Shown piece by piece: positions 1 to 11,737 of a stretch of DNA of 64,000 bases. Source of the stretch: Volvox africanus (taxonomy: Eukaryota; Chlorophyta; Chlorophyceae; Chlamydomonadales; Volvocaceae). Position 1 is the stretch's first letter, and the number at the start of each line of letters is the position of its first letter. Location: the NCBI GenBank assembly GCA_030268105.1, contig BSDZ01000116.1, positions 310,001 to 374,000 of the forward strand. Reading direction: 5' to 3'. Below the pieces are notes generated by a model. The model was given only the letters and a program-made list of their open reading frames with translations, had not been told where the DNA came from and searched no databases. Both the position numbers and the translations under genes were made by a program.

Positions 1-1211
1 TCAACAAGCTCTCCCATCCCCGTCGGCTCCACCCATCCCCACTGCAAGCCGACGTTGGCTGCTGTCTATGCTTCTGCTGATGGCGCTGAAGGACACGGTT
101 ATCCACTGCAGCAGTTACATGACCAACAATTTCATGCGGATGAACAGGTGCCAAATAATAATAATGATAATTTCTGGTTAAGAGAGGTGTGCAATTCAAC
201 GCTGGGGGCATCACCTTGGAGTGCCTGTCATCACCGCTGCCTGCTGAAGCGATGAGAAGGTTGGAGTAGATGGAGAAGAATAACATGGAATGCAAGCACA
301 CCTGATGGAGACTTGCCGCCTCAAGGTGCCTACACTGGAGGAGTTACACACCTACTACCGGTGGTGAGATGAGAGGGGGCATAGCAAGATGTGTGTTGCT
401 GCTGCCACTGCTGCGCTGGGCAGAGGAGGTGGTGTGATCAACTGGCGGCCACAGCTGGAGATCAAGTGGGCGGGCACAGTGGAGGTGTGGGTCAAGGGTG
501 TAATGCCAGCACAGCCGCCGAGCAGCCAGATACACATGATCGGGATTGAGGCGGCGTCTGCTCCTGGTGCAGGCCGGACGGGGAGTGGTGACGGCGTCCT
601 GGGCACCTTGGGCAGGTCCCATATGTCGCGGGGCTGCTTTTTGCCGTGAAGGATAGCCACCAACATATCCGTCCGGCCTGCGCCAGGAGCAGACACCGTC
701 AATCCCGATCACGTATATTTAGCCACTCAGCAGCTGCGCTGGTGTTGCAACCTTGACCCACACCTCCACCGTGCCCACCCACTTGATCTCCAGCTGTGGC
801 CGCCAGTCGATCACGCCACCTCCTCTACCCAGCACAGCAGTGGCAGCAGCAACACGCATCTTGCTATGCCCCCTCTCATCTCGCCACCAGTAGTAGGCAT
901 GTAACTCCTCCAGTGTTGGCACCTTGAGGCGGCTAGCCTCCATCAGGTGCATGCATTCCACTTCATTCTTCTCCATCTCCTCCAAGCTTCTCATCGCTTC
1001 AGCAGGCAGCGGTGATGACAGGCACTCCAAGGTGATGCCCCCCACATTAAATTGCACACCTCTATTAGAAACCTAATTTGGCGCCTGTTGATCCACATGA
1101 AATTGACCTGCAGGTCATGTAACTGCTGCAGCAGATAACCGTGTCCTTCAGTGCCGAAGCTGGCTCGCAGCGGGGATGGGTGAAGCTGATGGGGGTGGGA
1201 GAGCTTGTTGA
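1..1211. repeat. Large imperfect palindrome (inverted duplication)
   Basis: Positions 1-581 match the reverse complement of about 669-1211 over nearly their whole length, with scattered substitutions and small indels. The central spacer is about 87 bp (582-668). Matching landmarks are TCAACAAGCTC at 1 with GAGCTTGTTGA at 1201, and GATCGGGATT at 538 with AATCCCGATC at 701. The right arm keeps an open minus-strand frame (719-1057). The left-arm copy of that frame has stops, including a CGA to TGA change. This is an old inverted duplication or foldback structure; the window edge may cut the left arm. Confidence 0.85.
719..1057 (-). CDS. Hypothetical ORF in the right arm of the palindrome
   Basis: This is a 112-codon open frame with no ATG at its left limit, so it is better read as an exon or gene fragment. 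A possible acceptor (TTCTAATAG) lies just upstream on the minus strand. The translation has a Glu/Met-rich part (MRSLEEMEKNEVE), then LEELHAYYWW and a Trp-containing segment (DWRPQLEIKWVGTVEVWVK). The other palindrome arm carries the same sequence with stop codons, so one copy decayed while this one stayed open. I do not recognise the family. It may be part of a mobile element. Confidence 0.25.
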   Translation of the reverse strand: MQFNVGGITLECLSSPLPAEAMRSLEEMEKNEVECMHLMEASRLKVPTLEELHAYYWWRDERGHSKMRVAAATAVLGRGGGVIDWRPQLEIKWVGTVEVWVKVATPAQLLSG

Positions 1212-1400
1212 CGGGCCAGACGCCTCCCTATGTGGTGCCACTCCAGGGCTTGCATGCAGTTGCCTTGCACCATAGTCATCATTGCGGCAGCACAACCTTG
1301 CATGGCAATCTTTGTGTTGTGGCATACTTATTGTTGAATAGTGCGTGACGAACCTCAAGGCCTTGGATAACCTCAAATGGTCCAAACAGCTAATTATTTG

Positions 1401-1448
1401 GCCTGATAGCTCAGTTGGTAGAGCAAAGGACTGAAAATCCTTGTATCG
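1401..1448 (+). pseudogene. tRNA-Phe(GAA) 5' fragment, organelle-like
   Basis: The sequence has an acceptor 5' strand (GCCTGAT), a D arm (AGCTCAGTTGGTAGAGC) and a perfect anticodon arm (AAGGA-CTGAAAA-TCCTT) with anticodon GAA at 1433-1435. The expected T arm and acceptor 3' strand are missing; the following bases do not form a GGTTCGAAT-type loop. The D and anticodon arms resemble bacterial or organellar tRNA-Phe. This suggests a transferred organelle fragment or a tRNA-derived piece of a repeat. Confidence 0.55.
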
Positions 1449-1687
1449 GGATTTAAGAGACAGTATGCGTATAACTGATCCTCTCTTGGTTTCCTCCCTA
1501 AACGGCCTTAATGTCCCAGGAGTCGGGTGCCCTTGCACAAATATTGCTGCACCCTCTTAATATCTCTGCCCCTCGTCCACAAGTGTTAGGTGCATAATGT
1601 AGCAACTTTAGTCCATGTTGTTCATTAATATGAAACGATCAAGTTGAATTATTGACTTTTACATGTAAGTCATCAGCTGGACATCGG

Positions 1688-2019
1688 TCCGCCTCTCGAG
1701 GCCATTCCCTAAGGATACGGGTGACCACAAAATCGTCAGTTCGAGTCTGGGTTCGGGCAAAATGGCGTAGGGGATAAGCAGCTTGGATAGCCCGATTCTT
1801 CGTTGTTGGGTTTGAGTCCGCCCCCGGCGTTAGAGAGGGTTTAATGCATAGCCCGCGAAGTGTGCACCTGAGGCCCACAACTGGGCTGATGGTGCGGGGT
1901 GGTTTGACACCCACCTAAATGCCAGTAGATCTGAAGAGACATGGATAGGGGCCGTAGAGAGCGGATACAGAGCGAATACATGCCAGCCCGCAACTCCGCG
2001 TAACCATAATAATAATAAT
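1688..2019 (-). repeat. Dispersed repeat, inverted relative to 15268-15686
   Basis: The reverse complement of this segment matches 15268-15686, including the ATTATGGTTAC border, a shared block with TACGGCCCC and a TTAGGTGGGTGTCAAACC block. The copy at 15 kb has roughly 90 extra bases near one end. No terminal repeats or coding capacity are visible. It is an interspersed element of unknown class. Confidence 0.75.
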
Positions 2020-4155
2020 GTAAGTCATCTCCCGTATTTCTAGTACTTTCCGTACATGTGTCTCCCGTACTCATACTTCTGGCATCTCCCATACTGATAC
2101 CTCAGGTACAACTCCTTTGGTACATTCCGTACCATCATCTCCCGTACCGGTGTCTCTGGTACCTCCTGTACTGGTACCTTCCGTACAGGGCCATCTCTTG
2201 TACTACTGGTACAGTCCGTATGAACATGTCCGTCTTCACCCTTAATGGCAACAATATGAATTCAGCACTGGGTTGTGTCCGTACCCAATGATATGGTATA
2301 CTCACTCATAATGTGAAGCGGGTTTTAATTGCCATTCAATGCAACTCATGTTCCTGCGTGCATCAGATCTCATGTCCTAAAATTTGAGCCGCATGATGAT
2401 GATGATGTGCCATGTATTGTATTGATCAATTGTGTTATGCCTCCAGGTACTATCTCCCGTATCTTCACATTGTCTCCCATATCCGGCAGCAGCCTTTGTA
2501 CTATTGTACAGCTATCCGTCAAACGTCCATCAAACGGTCCATCAAACGTACCATTCGCACGCCTGTGGCAAACTTGCTTGTCTTCTGTAATCAGCACCCT
2601 GATGTGGTGCTCCGCATGCTCGTGACTTTAGACCTGTCATACCTCATCGAAGTTCCCTCTTCAATGTACATGTGTCTGTCGGATGGGCACACAAACCCTT
2701 AGCAGCTTGTGATGCCCAAAAGAAACGTTTTGGACATTTGGGGCAATCCACCCCCTCAGGCTTCACTTCCTCACAATTAATCTATACCAAACGGCTGGGA
2801 GACATATACAGAGACATTAGATTCTCACCCTGCTGCAATTTGCTGTACTACCATGGTGTGCTATATTGCCTCAAATCACCGTACAGGTGCATTCTTCAGG
2901 GGACTAATGCCTCTGCCCAAAATACAAAACATTTATCAGGTGACCTTTCATAGGTCCCTCTTCCAATCAGGCCCAATCCTGCTGGGACCTCATTCCGCAC
3001 ACACCCTCATACGGTGTGGCGTTGCGGACACACATATCATTCATCAACAGCCCAACTCAGGCCATATCATAGTGCAGCATTCCCTGCCCTGCCATATCAT
3101 ACACCGCTCATTGATAGTCCAAATCCGGACTTCACGGACCACAGCACTCAGCTGCATCTTCACAAATGAGCATCTTTCATCCGTCAGCTGCTTCATCATC
3201 AGCTTAATCCTCATGCTCAAATGGGCAACGTCGCCATAGCCATTTTCACACGCATGGCCCATCTCTTATCGCCATTATTTCGCTCATTTTCCTGATCTTC
3301 ACTGAGTTATTTGTCATCGTTGTTTTTTGCTGCTTCCAATATCCTTGTCCACCACGTCGTCTGTGTCTTTGACATTCTCATCCATGATGGCTCCACTTTC
3401 GTCATGCTCATCTTTGGCATGCTTTTAACTGCCGTCCGTATCCTCATCGTGCTCCTCTTTGCCCCTCTTTGCCGTTCTTGTTCTTGTCGTGTCCGCCATC
3501 ACCACTGCCATCATCATCGTTTTCAGCAGCATTAGCATCCAGTTTTGCTCGGGTCCACTCCTTGACAGACCCGCTTCATTGCTTGATCCAGCTCGTCCGT
3601 CTTCTTGTTTGTGGTTTTTATCAAGCAGTGGTCCATTCGTTTTGGCCGTATCTCCACCGGCCTTTGCACTGGCATGTTGATCCTGTTTGGGCTGAGGCCT
3701 GATACTTGTGTTCTGCAATCTTTTCGTCAATCCATCCAGCTCTGCACGTCAAGATGGAGTTTGCCTCCTTTTTAGTTCAATGCTGCAACGGATATTACCT
3801 TCATGCAGCTACTGGGTACGATGTAAACGTTGTTGATTGTGACTATCAAGTTTGGGCCCACCATATCGGCAACACTGAACCTTTTCGTGGATCATTCCCA
3901 ATTCTGTCGTTTTTCCAACCTGGAAGTTGGCTACCATCGAATCGCCTGGGCACCTCTTCGCGCCTATATCCTTCACCATGATTGCTTCGTCCATTATTTC
4001 ACACACCTCCTTGTCCCGTGCCCACAAACACTGCGACCGACTCACTTTCTGGGTTTTCCACATTCATCCACCTTTTGAACGCCAGTAATTGGGCGCTCAC
4101 GTTGTCCAGGTTCAGTTTTGTTCAGTTCTGTCCAGGTTCAGTACCCCGAATTACC
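2020..4155. other. No convincing gene; degenerate repeats
   Basis: 2033-2230 is enriched in a degenerate CCCGTAC/GGTAC motif (about a dozen imperfect copies). 3545-3760 is the reverse complement of 8260-8462. That shared piece translates on its coding strand as a Lys/Gln/Ala-rich linker (PQPKQDQHASAKAGGDTAKT) and lies on the 3' side of a minus-strand copia gag relic, so it may be copia-derived. Other open frames here are short and show no family features. Confidence 0.5.
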
Positions 4156-4606
4156 TATCATTTTGAACCTCTTTGTCAAGCCTACCAGCAAATGATATGT
4201 ATTTTCTCTTTCGGTGACCAGGTGTCCTGCCTGCACCAGGTCCGTAAACAGGCTCCGAACTCGCGCCAAATAAATTGGCAGCACTTCACCTTGGCCCATT
4301 TTCAACACGGACAACTTCGCAACGAGTTGCGACTTTCATGCGTCAATTGGCGGCAAAAGTAGCCGCGAGCCTATCCCAGGCTCCTTTTGCATTTGCCGCA
4401 GCTCTATTGATTGCCAGGTGATAGTCCTGTACGTTTTCGACCAGTAATGTCTTGACTTTGTTAGATGTGACTACATCTTCGTCCGTCTCGGGTTCTTCTC
4501 TCAACCATCTATCCAGACTCTGCTTCTGCATCATGCACTCAAAACGATAAGACCACGTCGCGTAATTGTTTAGCCCTAAAGGCACCGCCAACCTGTCTTT
4601 TCCCAT
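4156..4606 (-). pseudogene. Ty1/copia-type gag remnant
   Basis: The 87-codon frame ending at 4343 reads LGLNNYATWSYRFECMM, then AKGAWDRLAATF. This is the hallmark layout of copia-like Gag (LxGxNYxxW near the start, A-x-x-AWDxL about 70 residues later). After a frameshift near 4345 the homology resumes in another minus frame with LSVLKMGQGE and VRSLFTDLVQAGHLVTE. These match the next conserved Gag segments (spacing of L-x-M, and the late TDLVxAGH region). No protease, integrase or RT of this element is found. It is a broken relic. Confidence 0.75.
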
Positions 4607-5851
4607 CTTGAAAATGTAGGCGGCTTGTCGTCACGCCTCTTGTCACGCTTCCCGTTGCACTTCTTCATCCTTGTTCCTTCATGTCGTTGGAACGTTGCGA
4701 TATCGCATGCAGATCCAAAACGTTGTTTCTTGTAAAAACGAGCGTGCAGTCTTGCGTTACGCTCCTTGTTGCATCGGCCAATCTCGGCCCAAAAATTCAG
4801 GTCTCGAAGCAGTCCAGCTCGCAGGCCCCGTAAGCTGATTCCTGTCGCTATCTTAGGGTCGCGACTAACAATGTAATTTGTGTATTGGATTAACGCAGCT
4901 CAGAGAGCCCCGGGGCTCATAACCTCTTGAGTTGGCGGAATAATGCGGGCTTGCGTTAGGAAGCCGGGTTAGTTAGGTGTAAGGCCTCGGTAAGGCATTT
5001 AAACTAAGGGCCTTACCTCAGCCCGTGTCCTCAGGGCTGTATTTATTCGCGTGCGTAGTCGTTCCTTTTATCTTGTTTTTGTTGTTCAGCACGCGCCCGC
5101 CCGCCCATCCCTTGTCGCATCGCCCGAAGTGTTGCTGGTTTCTTTCCTTGGTTCGTCAGGCCTTTGGTTCTTGACCTAGGCCTTTTATTAGCACAGTGCA
5201 ATTGTAACAGAAATGGCAATGGCTTTTGTTCCGAGAGCAACAACTAATTGACGCGATATGTTGTGTCGTTACAGGTTACAGATGGCAGACAGCAGTACAT
5301 AGCAAAGAATGATGAAAAAGGAACAATTGGTAAGGGAAACCAAAAATCTATACACCGCTAATATATCTGGTCATTCCGTAATTGGCCCATCGCGAACCTT
5401 AGCACCATCACGGGTCGCCGGTCGCTGCCATCGCGGTCACGGGTCCATGCCGACCATGACGTGCTGTCACGCACTACTAGACAAATACTCAATGTGGGCA
5501 TTTTCTTGTGGTAAATGAAATTAAACCGTCCCTTATTATTGCTCTTCAGCTAAATGTTTTTATTCCCGTCAGGACAAATCATAATGGTGCCGGCTGTGAA
5601 ATGTAAAACTGCTTGTGCAATTGCTTTAGCATTTACCCTTTTAGTTTTGATCGTTTTGAATTCATTTTTGGACATTTTGCCACTATTTTGTGTGTTTTAC
5701 TTATTGCATTGCATTTCAGTTTCAGCTTATACTCCATATGGGCACTAAACAATACCAGGCCAACGAATGAGGCAAAACCATTATGGCGCCGAGGATGCGG
5801 ACACGTTGGAATAGGTGGATCACAACACCCAGTCAGGAAGGGGGTGGTATC
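4607..5851. other. Leader/LTR debris of the copia relic, otherwise nothing clear
   Basis: On the minus strand a GGTTATGAGCCCC motif lies at about 4922-4934, upstream of the copia gag relic. The same motif serves as the putative primer-binding site of the LTR element at 5852-7722. A copia leader is therefore likely at 4607-4921 and LTR remains beyond it, but I could not define LTR ends. No other gene is visible. Confidence 0.4.
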
Positions 5852-6133
5852 TGTTGTGAAACTCGCGTCGCAACAGCAGAGAGAAGGTCCAGTTCAGCAC
5901 AAGCTGGACAAGCGAGCTGCCACTATGCCTCAAGCCACAAAGACACACCAAAGTCTGGGCGAGCAATAGTTGTTACAAACAGCTAAAGAAGCAAGTCAGC
6001 TTCAGGGAATAAGTAGTGACTTGGTGAAGGATCGTATATACGACCCTTCACATTTGAAATTCAGCCGCAGTATGTTCCTGACAATGCGTTCAACCAATGA
6101 ACACATGAAGAAGTCTGACCGAGTATCACAACA
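5852..6133 (-). repeat. LTR (3' LTR in element orientation)
   Basis: This 282-bp LTR has termini TGTTGTG and CACAACA. By eye it differs from its partner at about six positions. Confidence 0.85.
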
Positions 6134-6549
6134 CTCCCACGCAGGCAGACTTCCTGTACGCACTGCAAGCATATGATATGACAATTGCGTTTGTGAATTC
6201 AAACAAAGACAGCATTAAAACTCAACTGCGATGACGAGGCGCAACGTTGGTGACGGATAGAAAAATAGAAGCTTTGAAAAAATTCCCACGCGGACAGTAC
6301 GTCACCACGCAATCGACGCCAACTGACAGCCTTTCAAACTTCGATTCCACCGCTGCCAAAACTTCAAAGTGAACACTTAGGTACCTGTAGCGCAAGACCT
6401 CTCCTCACGCACTTGGCAAACACTAAGGTTACACGATCTTTCAAAGGACGGTCACACTCCAGAGACTTAAGCTCGTACGGAATACTCCCACGAAAATGAT
6501 GTTCACAGGGCTGGACACAAGGACATGCCGAGAACGCAAGCAAAGCAAA

Positions 6550-6711
6550 GCAAGTCGGACTGGACACAGGGAAACGCCGAACAAGCACATCGGGCTGGAC
6601 ACAGGGAAACGCCGCGTGCAAGCATATCCAAGCAAGTCGGACTGGACACAGGGAAACGCCGAACAAGCACATCGGGCTGGACACAGGGAAACGCCGCGTG
6701 CAACCGGCAAT
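6550..6711. repeat. Tandem repeat, 82-bp unit, two copies
   Basis: Two adjacent copies start at 6550 and 6632. Each contains two copies of a sub-repeat with CTGGACACAGGGAAACGCC. They lie in the internal region of the non-autonomous LTR element. All frames stay open across part of the repeat, which explains several spurious ORFs here. Confidence 0.85.
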
Positions 6712-7427
6712 AGCAGATGCGATAAGCCTCTCAGGCAAACCACAACACAACGCAATAAACGCATGCTCAGGCAATTTAATCCTGATAAAATTCAGGAAAT
6801 GCCAGGAAATGAGAACGCATTTAGTACTGTGGAGAAATGCCCATAGACATACTTAGTTTAGTCAGACAGACAGATATGTGAAATGAGCCAGATGCATGAG
6901 ATAAAACAGCAACATGCTACCAAACAAGGTGCTAAATGCTGCTCAATCAGTCTACAAGAGTCAGGCCTACGGTTCGGGTCCTCCCCCTGTTCGCGGCGCC
7001 TTTTGAAACAGCGGGCCTCATCATGACCAGTCGTTCACTACCTCCTTGGTATCAAACACTGCTACAATACGTGGTCTAATACTACACACCTCGACATTGA
7101 TACCATGTCAAAGTCAGCAAAAGACTCGACCCCTCCATGGGCCGTATTGTCCTCCGCTCCAAGTGCCTCCCTATCCCTCGCTCCAAGCGCCTCTTGTCCG
7201 GCGCTCCAAGCGCCAGGATTACCAACTGATCCGCTATTATTGCTGTCGTAACGGACAACTGGCATGTACCTGCCACTGACAGGTGAAGTAGACGCTCCAA
7301 ACGAGCACAAAGCTGATACAAACCGCCGCGATGAGCTCCGGTGCAACGTTTTGTTCAAATGAGCTTCCACGACATTCAAAACAACTCAGGACAAAGTACG
7401 TCCTCAGCAACTGCCACCGCGTCACGC

Positions 7428-7440
7428 GGGGCTCATAACC
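7428..7440 (-). other. Putative primer-binding site (half-tRNA-Met type)
   Basis: GGTTATGAGCCCC on the minus strand directly abuts the 5' LTR end. It is the complement of a GGGCTCATAACC anticodon arm, as in elongator tRNA-Met. Priming from an internal tRNA position is known for Drosophila copia and some relatives. Confidence 0.65.
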
Positions 7441-7722
7441 TGTTGTGAAACTCGCGTCGCAACAGCAGAGAGAAGGTCCAGTTCAGCACAAGCTGGACAA
7501 GCGAGCTGCCACTATGCCTCAAGCCACAAAGACACACCAAAGTCTGGGCGAGCAATAGTTGTTACAAACAGCTAAAGAAGCAAATCAGCTTCGGGGAATA
7601 AGTAGTGACCTTGTGAAGGATCGTATATACGACCCTTCACATTTGAAATTCAGCCGCAGTACGTTCCTGACAATGCGTTCAACCAATGAACACATGAAGA
7701 AGTCTGACCGAATATCACAACA
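7441..7722 (-). repeat. LTR (5' LTR in element orientation)
   Basis: This is the partner of 5852-6133, with identical length and termini. Confidence 0.85.
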
Positions 7723-8444
7723 GTATCGGGCATTGACCCCAAATCCCGAATGCCATCTGCGTTTAGGACGTGCAAAGCGCGTATGAGGTCGAAACAAAAT
7801 GGTCGTGGACCACGCAAGCCAGCAAATCACCGTGAGGACGATGTGTACAAGCAGAAATGCGAAAGTGCCCAGCGTGACAGCGTGATAAGAGGGTTTGTGG
7901 GCGTGACCCAATCAAAGCGCCCACAACAAACAAAGAACCTTTGGAACAGGAGGTGTGGGAGGATCGGAATGGAAGGCTTTGAGAAGTTGGTTGAGAATGA
8001 AGGGAATCGACATTTGAGCGAATGAGGCATCCACGTTCGCTAAGTGTGGCGAGTGCACCATGTCAAGGCGAGACCGTGGGGTGCATGCATCTGGTCACAA
8101 ATCCGTGGAGTTGGTAGAGCGGATACGAGTAGATGTGCGTGAAACTATGCCGAAGAAGACCTCAAAGTATGTGCGGCATGCGAAAAGGCCGCAGAGGATC
8201 ACAAGGAGCGTAAGGAGGTGTCGCATGTTGGGAGGCGATACGGGGTAGACACGAATCGTGCAGAGCCGGATGGATTGACGAAAAGATTGCGGAACACAAG
8301 TAGCAGGCCCGGCCAGCCTCAGCCCAAACAGGATCAACATGCCAGTGCAAAGGCCGGTGGAGATACGGCCAAAACGAATGGACCACTGCTTTATAAAACC
8401 CACAAACAAGAAGACGGACAAGCTGGATCAAGCAACGGAGCGGG
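7723..8444. other. No clear gene; copy of copia-linked linker
   Basis: 8260-8462 is the inverted copy of 3545-3760 and is open on the plus strand with the same PKQDQHASAKAGGDT stretch. The rest shows no recognisable coding features. Confidence 0.4.
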
Positions 8445-8618
8445 TCTGTCAAGGAGTGGCCGTCTGTATTTTTTCTGGGCTGTCCAGTGTGGGACCATGG
8501 TAGACGACGCAAGCTTTACCTAATGCGTGCTGAATTAGGGTCTATCAAGGAGTGGCCGTCTGTATTTTTTCTGGGCTGTCCAGTGTGGGACCATGGCAGA
8601 CGACGCAAGCTTTACCTA
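8445..8618. repeat. Tandem duplication, 96-bp period
   Basis: 8445-8540 is repeated from 8541 with one or two substitutions (both contain GAGTGGCCGTCTGTATT and GGGACCATGG). A third partial copy of its TGCGTGCTGAATTAGGG end lies at about 8653-8669. Confidence 0.85.
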
Positions 8619-8823
8619 GGAACATAAGAGTTTAAGCCATACCAATTCTGAATGCGTGCTGAATTAGGGAAGCAGCCAAATGAAGCCTGCTCTGTCGCCA
8701 TACTACGCGCTCGCGTTATACGGCAAGCGACCTCTCTTATGTCCTCGACGAGGAATGATCTGAACAAGGTTGCCATTTTTTATTCGGGTTTGTATAGAAT
8801 AGTAGTCTTGATTTGGTACATGC

Positions 8824-9231
8824 ATGGCGTCACCCGGAGCGGAGACGACATCACAGGAAAGGTGCATAACGACACCTCCCATGGACATTACACGCGCAGC
8901 ACAACTGATGTCTGCTATGTGGCCTGATTTTGAGTGCGCGGTATGCAGGGTGGAAGGATTGGGGTTGTGTCTAGGAGCTCGGCGCTGGCATAGGGGATCT
9001 GAACAGGTCACCATGACAGGGTAGCTGATGCGATGCTGTGCATGCAGGGGAGGCTGCTGTTGCATCCACAACCCTGGATCCCGTGTTGCCCACGGGTGGA
9101 AGTGTGAATGCGAGAGCAGGCCCGGCGAGAGCACTACAAGGGGAGGGTGGTCCCGGCTTTCCACCGAGGCCCCGGCAGGGGTTGTCGCGTTCCGGGTCTG
9201 AGGAGCCATCGGGTCCGTGGGGCCGTTGCTG
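8824..9231 (+). other. Possible exons 5' of the CACTA insertion
   Basis: Two plus-strand stretches look exon-like: 8824-9010 (open, ending near GAACAG|GTCACC) and 9049-9231 (after acceptor CATGCAG, Gly/Pro/Ala-rich). They lie on the same strand as the exons at 13842-14790. They could be the 5' part of one gene whose intron received the CACTA element. The evidence is only open frame and splice-like borders. Confidence 0.2.
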
Positions 9232-9347
9232 AGCCTCGTGCATGTCCTAACCCCGCCTACACCACGCAGAGCAGTACCGTGCGGGGGTACTGGGGGGCTC
9301 GGCTTTGATTGCCTGTGTCCAAGTTTTGACCTGGCGCAACCAGCTTT

Positions 9348-9790
9348 CACTATAACAAGGAATTCGTGCGTTAGCTCGCGTTAGGCTCGCGTTAGGGACC
9401 CCTAACGCAAGCCTAACGCAAGCTTAACGCGAACTAACGCGAGCTAACGCAAAGCCTAACGCAAATCAAACGCATTGCGTTATTGCTTGCGTATCGCTAA
9501 CGCAATCCTAACGCACCTAACGCAATCGCAAATAAACGTTTTTGGGAGGGAACGAAAATGTTTGCGTTTACTTTGCGTTAGCTAACGCAACCTAACGCGA
9601 ACTTACGCAATGTCAAACGCACCCACATAGATTCTAAGGTGTGCGTTAGGCCTAACGCAACGCAAGCGTTAGAGACCCATACGCAAGCACAAATACATAG
9701 CGTGCATGGAAGTTAAAGTTCTCTAACGCACAATATACGCACGCCTAACGCGCATTAACGCGCATTAACGCATGCTTGCGTATGCTGCGA
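9348..9790. repeat. CACTA left terminal inverted repeat and subterminal array
   Basis: The terminus CACTATAACAAGG is followed by more than twenty TAACGC or GCGTTA hexamers in mixed orientation to about 9790, usually within CCTAACGC or GCGTTAGG. Spacing is irregular. The array reads as clustered protein-binding sites rather than a tandem satellite. Confidence 0.85.
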
Positions 9791-10396
9791 ATAATGCGTA
9801 CACAGGTAGCAGTTGTGGGTTGCGTAAAAGTTTTAAACGCATGTAACTAACATATTCGCACGCTTTCGCAAGGTCTTACGCGTGCGATAGCAACATTCGC
9901 GCCACTTTCGCTTTGCATACGAGGCAGCCTCGCATTCTTGCTCACTGCAACTACTTTTGGTCGTTCTGGTTATTTCTTTACTGTTTCAGTTCTCGTTCCT
10001 GTTATTGTTTGCTGTTTTGCCCACCCGCTGCAGAATTATTTTTGTGTGTACGGAAACTATCCTGTCATAATGTACGTAGCTGTTATGAAGAATATCAATA
10101 GGATTTCAGTTTTGATAGATGAAAATATTCCAGGCAATAATTTACAGTTCAATATTCGGATAGCATCCAGGTAAGCAGCCATTGGTGAGTACGCATTAAT
10201 TCAACGAAACAATCAAATTTCTACACATCCAATCCTGCCAATCAAATTTGTTTATGAGTTCAATAATCATTTGTACCATGCACCAATCATTTCAATCATC
10301 ATTAGGTACATACATCCTAACTTCATCTGCCACCGCACATTTAGCAGCCCGCTCTAATATAAGCTTAGAAACAAACATGTTAGATGTTAGTTCTAT

Positions 10397-11737
10397 CTAA
10401 TAGTATTCTATTTCACTCTCTCTGTTGTCGTCCTCCTCTGGCGCAGTGGTGGCGTCATCCTGCTCGTCCTCAATCTTCTGGTCCTCGCTCACCTCCTCCT
10501 CAAGCAACTCCTGAAAAGTTTAGAAAAGGAAAATTATACTTATTTACATACATATGTATAAATGTAAATTAAGCTGTCACCACTCAGCAATTATCACTTC
10601 CGGTTACAATAATCTTAATCATGTCTAGGGTGGGCAGTGCTTTTAAGTACCACTAATCATTCTAAAAGCATAGTCTTTCATTTGCTGTACTATGTACTTG
10701 GACACTTTGTTACCTGTTTCTGCTAACTCCCTGAGCTCCTACGTTGACGTAGTGCCCGTGTACATCGCACACCTTCCGAAACACTCTTGACCTTTATCAG
10801 TCAAAACAACACATATTATAATTATACATTCAAACATGAAGGAAGTTTAGATAATAAGCTGAACTAAGGAAATTACCTTCTGTCCCTGGTGGTCGTAACT
10901 GTCATCGTCATCCGTAGACTTGTCTTCCAACGGCACCTGCTGGTCCAAAATACGTGAAGGGACTTGGTAGTAATAAAAAGGTTATATTAAAAAGTAAGTA
11001 ATGTCTGACCTCAATATTTCGTACCTTTCTTTTGGTGCCCGTGCTTGGTCGCCTCACTTTTGTGGATGGCCGCACATCGTCATCGTTCGTTACCTTCAAG
11101 GGCCGACGTTAGCATACATATATGATTTGAGAAATTACAAGCTTACAATTTCTATCAAAAAAGAGAAAAATAAATCGACATATGGCACATCAAACGACAA
11201 AGCACACAGCAAATGAAAAGAATATAACGAAACATAAAATTACAGCTCAATAAAACAGGAAGACAGGATGAATGGGCTGTACCTTTTTTGCTGCCGCCTT
11301 GCTTGAGTTCCTAGCTTTCCTGCTGGAGTTCCTTGTCGTAGAGGGCTGTGAACTCTTTGCCTACATAAAAAGGAAGTACGTTTGGGGAGAATAGGAACAA
11401 TTACATAAAAGACAGAAAGGAGAAAACAGGTTAAAGGACATTAATGATCTGTACATCCCTGTATATGAGATCCGTAATGTACATCACCCATCCAGCAATA
11501 ATTTTGCTAAGCGCGCCTGGTAATTTGCACACCCCATCATCCACTCTCCGTACTACTAGTATTTGCACTAACCTGTCAGTGTCTAGCGGCCTTGACCTCC
11601 TTCTCCTTCTGATGTATGCTAGCTGCGTTGGCAGCCAGCACCATCATCGATGCATCTTCACCATGCGCGGGCTGCTTTTGGCCTTTGCTAGGGCGCCCAT
11701 TATGAGTTCCTAATGGCACGTCATTTCGGCCGTTTTT
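10397..11737 (-). CDS. Spliced gene inside the CACTA element (accessory protein or transposase C-terminus)
   Basis: Five minus-strand exons can be read with GT-AG borders, all in phase 0: 11573-11737, 11283-11360, 11025-11093, 10877-10939 and 10397-10510 (stop TAG). The first exon contains KNGRNDVPLG and MMVLAANAASIHQKEKE. The second is Ser/Lys/Arg-rich (SSRKARNSSKAAAKK), like a nuclear localisation signal. The third and fourth are charged (VTNDDDVRPSTKVRRPS). The last is strongly acidic (ELLEEEVSEDQ, PEEDDNRE). An in-frame TGA two codons before the end of the first exon means an alternative donor or a mutation. An upstream coding-like stretch (11845-12005, KDVVKQGFQNIVAYMGL, donor GTAAGT) is not in phase with it. 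I infer a transposon-encoded nuclear protein; family not identified. Confidence 0.45.

Larger units (their letters stand above)
5852..7722 (-). mobile_element. Complete non-autonomous LTR retroelement (1871 bp)
   Basis: Two direct 282-bp LTRs (5852-6133 and 7441-7722) begin TGTTGTG and end CACAACA. They flank a 1307-bp internal region. The 5-bp target duplication GTATC is present at 5847-5851 and 7723-7727. On the minus strand the right LTR is followed directly by GGTTATGAGCCCC, complementary to the anticodon arm of tRNA-Met, and the left LTR is preceded by a purine-rich GCGTGGGAG. No RT, integrase or protease is encoded, so it must depend on a helper. The shared primer-site motif suggests a relative of the copia relic at 4156-4606. 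Confidence 0.85.

Noticed and set aside
1401..1475. Functional tRNA-Phe gene
   Set aside because: The T arm and acceptor 3' strand are absent, so it cannot fold as a full tRNA.
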